DNA of 64,000 bases from JBBKWH01 sp037968855 (GTDB taxonomy: Bacteria > Pseudomonadota > Gammaproteobacteria > Pseudomonadales > Moraxellaceae). Position 1 is the stretch's first letter. Each line of letters begins with the position of its first letter. Shown here piece after piece: positions 60,548 to 64,000 of the stretch. Location of the stretch: NCBI GenBank assembly GCA_037968855.1, contig JBBKWH010000087.1, forward strand, positions 1 to 64,000, in the 5' to 3' direction. The notes beneath the pieces are model-generated. The model had not been told where the DNA came from. It was given only the letters and a program-made list of their open reading frames with translations, and ran no database searches. Position numbers and translations under genes: made by a program.

Positions 60548-61237
60548 TTATGACCGGAACAAGCGCGAATACTGCCGTTCATGGCCCATCGACAACATGG
60601 CCAAATTGGGCAAGCTATTACTCAGCAAGCGATCATCTTGCAAGACCTGCTCAACGGCGTTTTCAATCTGCGCCTGCAATGCCCAGAGCACCCGCTGCCC
60701 ACTCATCTGGCCCAACGGAACGGTTTTGACCACCGCTAACACTTGGTTTTCTAGCACGGTAAACGCATATGCACTTAAACACTCGGCCACCGGCAAGCCC
60801 AATTGTGCCGTTAACCGCGCATACACGGGCAAAAATCCATACTGCTTATCCACCAGCACTGGCTGATTCAGCACGCCAGTCATCCACGCATTCAGCGAAA
60901 AAGCCAATTGCCGTGTTTCGGCCAGTAGTTCGCGGCTTTCACGGCTGGCGGCGTAACGCTGCGCCAAGGCCATAAATACAGCCTGATCGTCTGCGGCTTG
61001 CATCATCTGCGCCAACATTGGCAGCTCATAACGCTGCAACATCAAGGCCAATACATCCGACAAAAAGGCCAAAGTCGAGGCTTCGTCCCGAATCAAGCCA
61101 GTCTCAATCGCGCTCTCCACCCCTTGCGAATAGCAATACGCGCCAATCGGTAGTGCAGTTGATGACAGCAACAACAGACGCAATAAGCTAGAAGGCGTTG
61201 TGACCGCTGGACTTGCTGTCATTGGGTTAGTGTCCAT
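60548..61237 (-). CDS. ureF: Urease accessory protein UreF
   Basis: UreF is the all-helical activator that links UreD and UreG in nickel insertion. The 229-residue product has the family opening LLLLSSTALPIGAYCYSQGVE, and the GQMSGQRVLWALQ region toward the C-terminus. Its start overlaps the ureE stop by 11 bases, so translation is coupled. Confidence 0.94.
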   Translation of the reverse strand: MDTNPMTASPAVTTPSSLLRLLLLSSTALPIGAYCYSQGVESAIETGLIRDEASTLAFLSDVLALMLQRYELPMLAQMMQAADDQAVFMALAQRYAASRESRELLAETRQLAFSLNAWMTGVLNQPVLVDKQYGFLPVYARLTAQLGLPVAECLSAYAFTVLENQVLAVVKTVPLGQMSGQRVLWALQAQIENAVEQVLQDDRLLSNSLPNLAMLSMGHERQYSRLFRS

Positions 61238-61697
61238 GCGTCGCTAACGGTCTTAAGCGTGTTTCATGGCTATGCTGGGCGTATGCGCCGCTTTCGGGCT
61301 CAAAGGGATGATCCACCGTTTGCACGCTGAGCCCTAACCCTTCGACCATTTCGGCTAACACATGATCCGGCTCAAAATACAGCGCGGTTGGCGTTAGCAT
61401 CAGTGGCACATGTCGATTGCCCAAATGGTAGGCAGCCTTGAGTAAATCAAACGGATTGGCCGTACTGACTTGCATCAAACGCTCAGGTGCGGCCAACACT
61501 TGCAATGCTTGACCATCCACCGTGGCAATCCATGCACCACTGCGCAACACGCCAGTACGTGGCAGATCCACGCCAATATCATCACCATTGACTAAGGTGG
61601 CGCGAAAGCGGCTTTTTTGACGGGTGTCAAAGGTCAGCGCAATACTGGCGTGCTCGCCATCGGGTGCGTTGTTTAGGCGTTGGGTGTAGAGGTTCAT
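61227..61697 (-). CDS. ureE: Urease nickel metallochaperone UreE
   Basis: UreE binds nickel and passes it to UreG. The 156-residue product has the N-terminal peptide-binding domain (LTFDTRQKSRFRATLVNGDD) and the metal-binding C-domain (AAYHLGNRHVPLML with the conserved interface His). The C-terminal tail has only a few His (HSHETRLRPLATHGH), unlike the long His tail of Klebsiella UreE. It is separated from ureC by 130 bases that contain a repeat-like hairpin. Confidence 0.95.
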   Translation of the reverse strand: MNLYTQRLNNAPDGEHASIALTFDTRQKSRFRATLVNGDDIGVDLPRTGVLRSGAWIATVDGQALQVLAAPERLMQVSTANPFDLLKAAYHLGNRHVPLMLTPTALYFEPDHVLAEMVEGLGLSVQTVDHPFEPESGAYAQHSHETRLRPLATHGH

Positions 61698-61785
61698 GCA
61701 AAAATTCCGTGATCAAAATAGTAAAAACCTATAAAGATGTGTAGATCCCTATGCCCAGAGGAAGAGCGGATAAAAACCTTCTATT

Positions 61786-61822
61786 GTCACACCTTTTCCT
61801 CTTAGGAAAAGGCTGGGGTGAG
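61786..61822. repeat. REP-like hairpin between ureC and ureE
   Basis: CCTTTTCCT (61792-61800) pairs with AGGAAAAGG (61804-61812), followed by CTGGGGTGAG. This matches the general form of the common Proteobacterial intergenic repeat (CCCTCTCCCT...AGGGAGAGGG-T-GGGGTGAGG). It lies in the 130-base gap between two operon genes. Confidence 0.5.
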
Positions 61823-61827
61823 ATGTC

Positions 61828-63528
61828 TTAAAACAAAAAGTACCGCTGCGCCAGCGGCAACACATCCGCAGGCTCACAGGTCAAATGCACGCCATCGGCC
61901 TTAACGATATAGGTTTCTGGGTCAACCTCCATCACAGGTAGATAGTCGTTCAGCTTCATATCTGTTTTGCGCAAGGTGCGCGTGCCAAACACCGGACTGA
62001 TCATTTTCTTTAGGCCCAGCTTGGCGGGTAAGCCCTCATCAATCGCTACCTGCGACAAAAAGGTCAGGCAGGATTGATGCACACCTTCAGGCAATGCACC
62101 AAACATCGGGCGATAATGCACCGGCTGCGGCGTTGGAATCGACGCGTTAATGTCACCCATCGGTGCGGCGGCAATCATGCCGCCTTTGATAATCATTGAT
62201 GGTTTGACACCAAAAAACGGCGGTTTCCACAACACCAAATCGGCCAGCTTGCCCACTTCAACCGAGCCAACCTCATGCGCCAAACCATGGGTCAGCGCGG
62301 GGTTAATGGTGTATTTGGCGATATAGCGTTTGATGCGATAGTTGTCGTTTTGGTCGTTGTCTTCTGGCAGTGCGCCGCGTTGCACTTTCATTTTGTGCGC
62401 GGTTTGCCATGTGCGAATCACCACTTCGCCCACTCGCCCCATCGCCTGACTGTCACTGCTCATCATCGACAACGCACCCAAGTCTTGCAAAATATCTTCG
62501 GCGGCAATGGTTTCGCGCCGGATGCGGCTTTCGGCAAACGCCACATCTTCGGCAATGGCGGGATCAAGGTGATGACAGACCATCAGCATGTCGAGGTGTT
62601 CATCAATGGTGTTGATGGTGTATGGCCGTGTCGGATTGGTTGAGGACGGCAACACGTTAGACTGACCAATCGCCTTGAGAATATCGGGCGCATGGCCGCC
62701 ACCTGCACCTTCGGTGTGGTAGGTGTGAATAGTGCGATCTTTAAAAGCCGCTAAAGTCGCCTCCAAAAACCCGCCTTCATTTAAGGTGTCGGTATGGATC
62801 GCCACTTGCACATCAAAACGATCCGCCACGCTTAAACAGTTATCAATGGCTGCCGGTGTAGTGCCCCAATCTTCGTGCAGTTTTAGCCCGACTGCACCCG
62901 CGCGAATTTGCTCTTCAATCGGTTGCGGTAGGCTGACGTTACCTTTGCCGAGCAAACCAATATTCATCGGTAGGCTGTCGATGGCTTGTAACATGCGCGC
63001 CAAATGCCACGGGCCAGGGGTCACCGTGGTGGCGCTGGTGCCCGCCGCAGGGCCAGTGCCACCACCGATCATGGTGGTGATGCCGGACATTAATGCCGTT
63101 TCGACTTGCTGTGGGCAAATCCAATGAATATGCGTATCGACCCCGCCTGCGGTTAAAATTTGTCCTTCGCCAGCAATGACTTCGGTGGCTGCGCCCAGCG
63201 GAATATCGACATTGGGCTGAATATCGGGATTTCCGGCTTTACCAATTCGCCAAATACGGCCATCTTTAATGCCCACGTCTGCTTTGACAATACCCCACCA
63301 ATCGACAATTAAAGCATTGGTGATTACGGTGTCAGCCACCTCGTCGGCCAGCAATTGCGACTGACCCATGCCGTCGCGAATCACTTTGCCGCCACCAAAT
63401 TTGACTTCTTCGCCGTAGGTGGTCAGGTCTTGTTCGACTTGCAAGATCAAAGCGGTATCGGCCAAACGCACGCGGTCGCCGGTGGTGGGGCCAAACATTT
63501 CGCTATATGCGCGACGCGACATTTTCAT
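61828..63528 (-). CDS. ureC: Urease alpha subunit (catalytic)
   Basis: UreC carries the dinuclear nickel site that hydrolyses urea to ammonia and carbamate. The 566-residue length is standard. The nickel ligands lie in DTHIHWICPQQ (two His), the carbamylated Lys216 (GLKLHEDWG), AIHTDTLNEGG and YHTEGAGGGHAPD. The flexible flap holds the catalytic His in VCHHLDPAIAEDVAFAESR. The start codon overlaps the ureB stop as ATGA. Confidence 0.98.
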   Translation of the reverse strand: MKMSRRAYSEMFGPTTGDRVRLADTALILQVEQDLTTYGEEVKFGGGKVIRDGMGQSQLLADEVADTVITNALIVDWWGIVKADVGIKDGRIWRIGKAGNPDIQPNVDIPLGAATEVIAGEGQILTAGGVDTHIHWICPQQVETALMSGITTMIGGGTGPAAGTSATTVTPGPWHLARMLQAIDSLPMNIGLLGKGNVSLPQPIEEQIRAGAVGLKLHEDWGTTPAAIDNCLSVADRFDVQVAIHTDTLNEGGFLEATLAAFKDRTIHTYHTEGAGGGHAPDILKAIGQSNVLPSSTNPTRPYTINTIDEHLDMLMVCHHLDPAIAEDVAFAESRIRRETIAAEDILQDLGALSMMSSDSQAMGRVGEVVIRTWQTAHKMKVQRGALPEDNDQNDNYRIKRYIAKYTINPALTHGLAHEVGSVEVGKLADLVLWKPPFFGVKPSMIIKGGMIAAAPMGDINASIPTPQPVHYRPMFGALPEGVHQSCLTFLSQVAIDEGLPAKLGLKKMISPVFGTRTLRKTDMKLNDYLPVMEVDPETYIVKADGVHLTCEPADVLPLAQRYFLF

Positions 63529-63854
63529 GATGATTGCTCCTGATTGCCATCCAACGCACCCATCACCCGACCGGCAAAGCCATACACCGCACGCAAGCCC
63601 GCCAACGCAACCAATTCAACACGACGCGTTTGCCCTGCTTCAAAGCGCACCGCTGTGCCTGCCGGAATGTTTAACCGAAAGCCCCGCGCCGCCGCCCGAT
63701 CAAACGTCAGGCTGTCGTTGACTTCAAAAAAATGAAAATGTGAGCCAATTTGTACCGGACGGTCGCCAGTATTACTGACGTCTACCGATACGGTGGTACG
63801 TCCAACATTTAATTCAATCTCGCCTGCTGCGGGTAGAATTTCACCAACGATCAT
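63525..63854 (-). CDS. ureB: Urease beta subunit
   Basis: UreB is a structural subunit that packs against UreC. The 109-residue product begins MIVGEILPAAGEIELNVGR and contains DRPVQIGSHFHFFEVN, then FDRAAARGFRLNIPAGTAVR, all conserved. It is translationally coupled to ureC. It has a short unfused form, as in Klebsiella and unlike the fused UreAB of Helicobacter. Confidence 0.97.
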   Translation of the reverse strand: MIVGEILPAAGEIELNVGRTTVSVDVSNTGDRPVQIGSHFHFFEVNDSLTFDRAAARGFRLNIPAGTAVRFEAGQTRRVELVALAGLRAVYGFAGRVMGALDGNQEQSS

Positions 63855-63908
63855 GGGTCCGATCCTTTATTGATTTGTACGGGGCAATGTGGTGTTCAAA
63901 GCGTAGGG

Positions 63909-64000
63909 TTATAAAATCGGCTGATGCACCGTGACCAATTTTGAGCCATCCGGAAATGTCGCTTCCACTTGCACTTCGGCCACCATATCAGCGATGCCAT
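63909..64000 (-). CDS. ureA: Urease gamma subunit, C-terminal end only
   Basis: The last 29 residues are visible and read GIADMVAEVQVEATFPDGSK and then LVTVHQPIL, the end of UreA. The gene continues beyond the right edge. It lies 54 bases before ureB, as usual for ureABC. ureD, if present, would be further right. Confidence 0.93.
   Translation of the reverse strand, partial: GIADMVAEVQVEATFPDGSKLVTVHQPIL

Noticed and set aside
1..64000. tRNA, rRNA, tmRNA, 4.5S RNA, CRISPR, insertion sequence or prophage
   Set aside because: I scanned the intergenic gaps by eye and found no cloverleaf, repeat-spacer array, transposase or phage gene. A covariance-model scan would be needed to exclude short RNAs.

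Overview
The window looks like chromosomal DNA of a gammaproteobacterium, most likely a member of the Moraxellaceae (Acinetobacter relatives). The pointers are a wax ester synthase/diacylglycerol acyltransferase very like Acinetobacter AtfA, a PA1571-type small protein, the gene order mreB-mreC-mreD-maf-rng, and FimV, LpxL, rpmB-rpmG and GatCAB genes of gammaproteobacterial type. Base composition is close to even by eye. I see no rRNA, tRNA, CRISPR array, intact insertion sequence or prophage. Most of the window is ordinary, densely packed core genome on both strands, with a few AT-rich or hypothetical patches. No genus can be named safely.

Layout. 1-4.1 kb: the 3' part of metH, then an AT-rich accessory patch with a small coiled-coil membrane protein, a composite palindromic repeat and a broken vapC toxin. 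4.2-9.7 kb: an FKBP isomerase, a flavin monooxygenase, atfA (storage lipid synthesis), moeA and a PA1571-like small gene missed by length cut-offs. 9.9-17.8 kb: the cell-shape operon mreBCD-maf-rng, divergent from gatCAB. 17.9-24.9 kb: a TPR lipoprotein, ffh, ypjD, a TetR regulator, an MFS transporter with purU, and a small outer-membrane barrel. 25-28.5 kb: a large Ig-like surface lipoprotein and a TetR regulator divergent from an aldehyde dehydrogenase. 30-36 kb: rpmB-rpmG, a YbaL-type antiporter, several small conserved hypotheticals, an RRM protein, a membrane-anchored protein with a snapalysin-like zinc motif, and a small secreted protein in AT-rich DNA. 36-42.3 kb: topA and four same-strand genes above it, including a MOSC protein. 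42.5-47.5 kb: slyX, uup, a lipoprotein, lpxL and a glycosyltransferase (lipid A and core synthesis). 47.9-58.8 kb: a membrane-linked EEP hydrolase, a DUF2252 protein, asd, fimV, an asparaginase, truA, an AraC regulator and a lipoprotein. 58.9-64 kb: infA with a clear promoter, then the urease cluster ureA(partial)-ureB-ureC-ureE-ureF-ureG-ureJ on the minus strand. ureD is not in the window and may lie beyond the right edge.

How it works together. Clear modules are cell shape and RNA decay (mre-maf-rng), Gln-tRNA/Asn-tRNA amidation (gatCAB), protein targeting (ffh), ribosomal proteins (rpmBG), outer-membrane lipid assembly (lpxL and GT4), and nickel-dependent urea hydrolysis (ureABC with its nickel chaperones and a UreJ permease). 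The points most worth following are a possible sigma-54 promoter before atfA, a double operator between the TetR and aldehyde dehydrogenase genes, the HExxHxxGxxD protein at 34.9-35.6 kb, a G9 tract in the ureJ ribosome binding site, and an internal signal-peptide-like segment in FimV. I did not find a convincing new multi-gene defence or mobile system.
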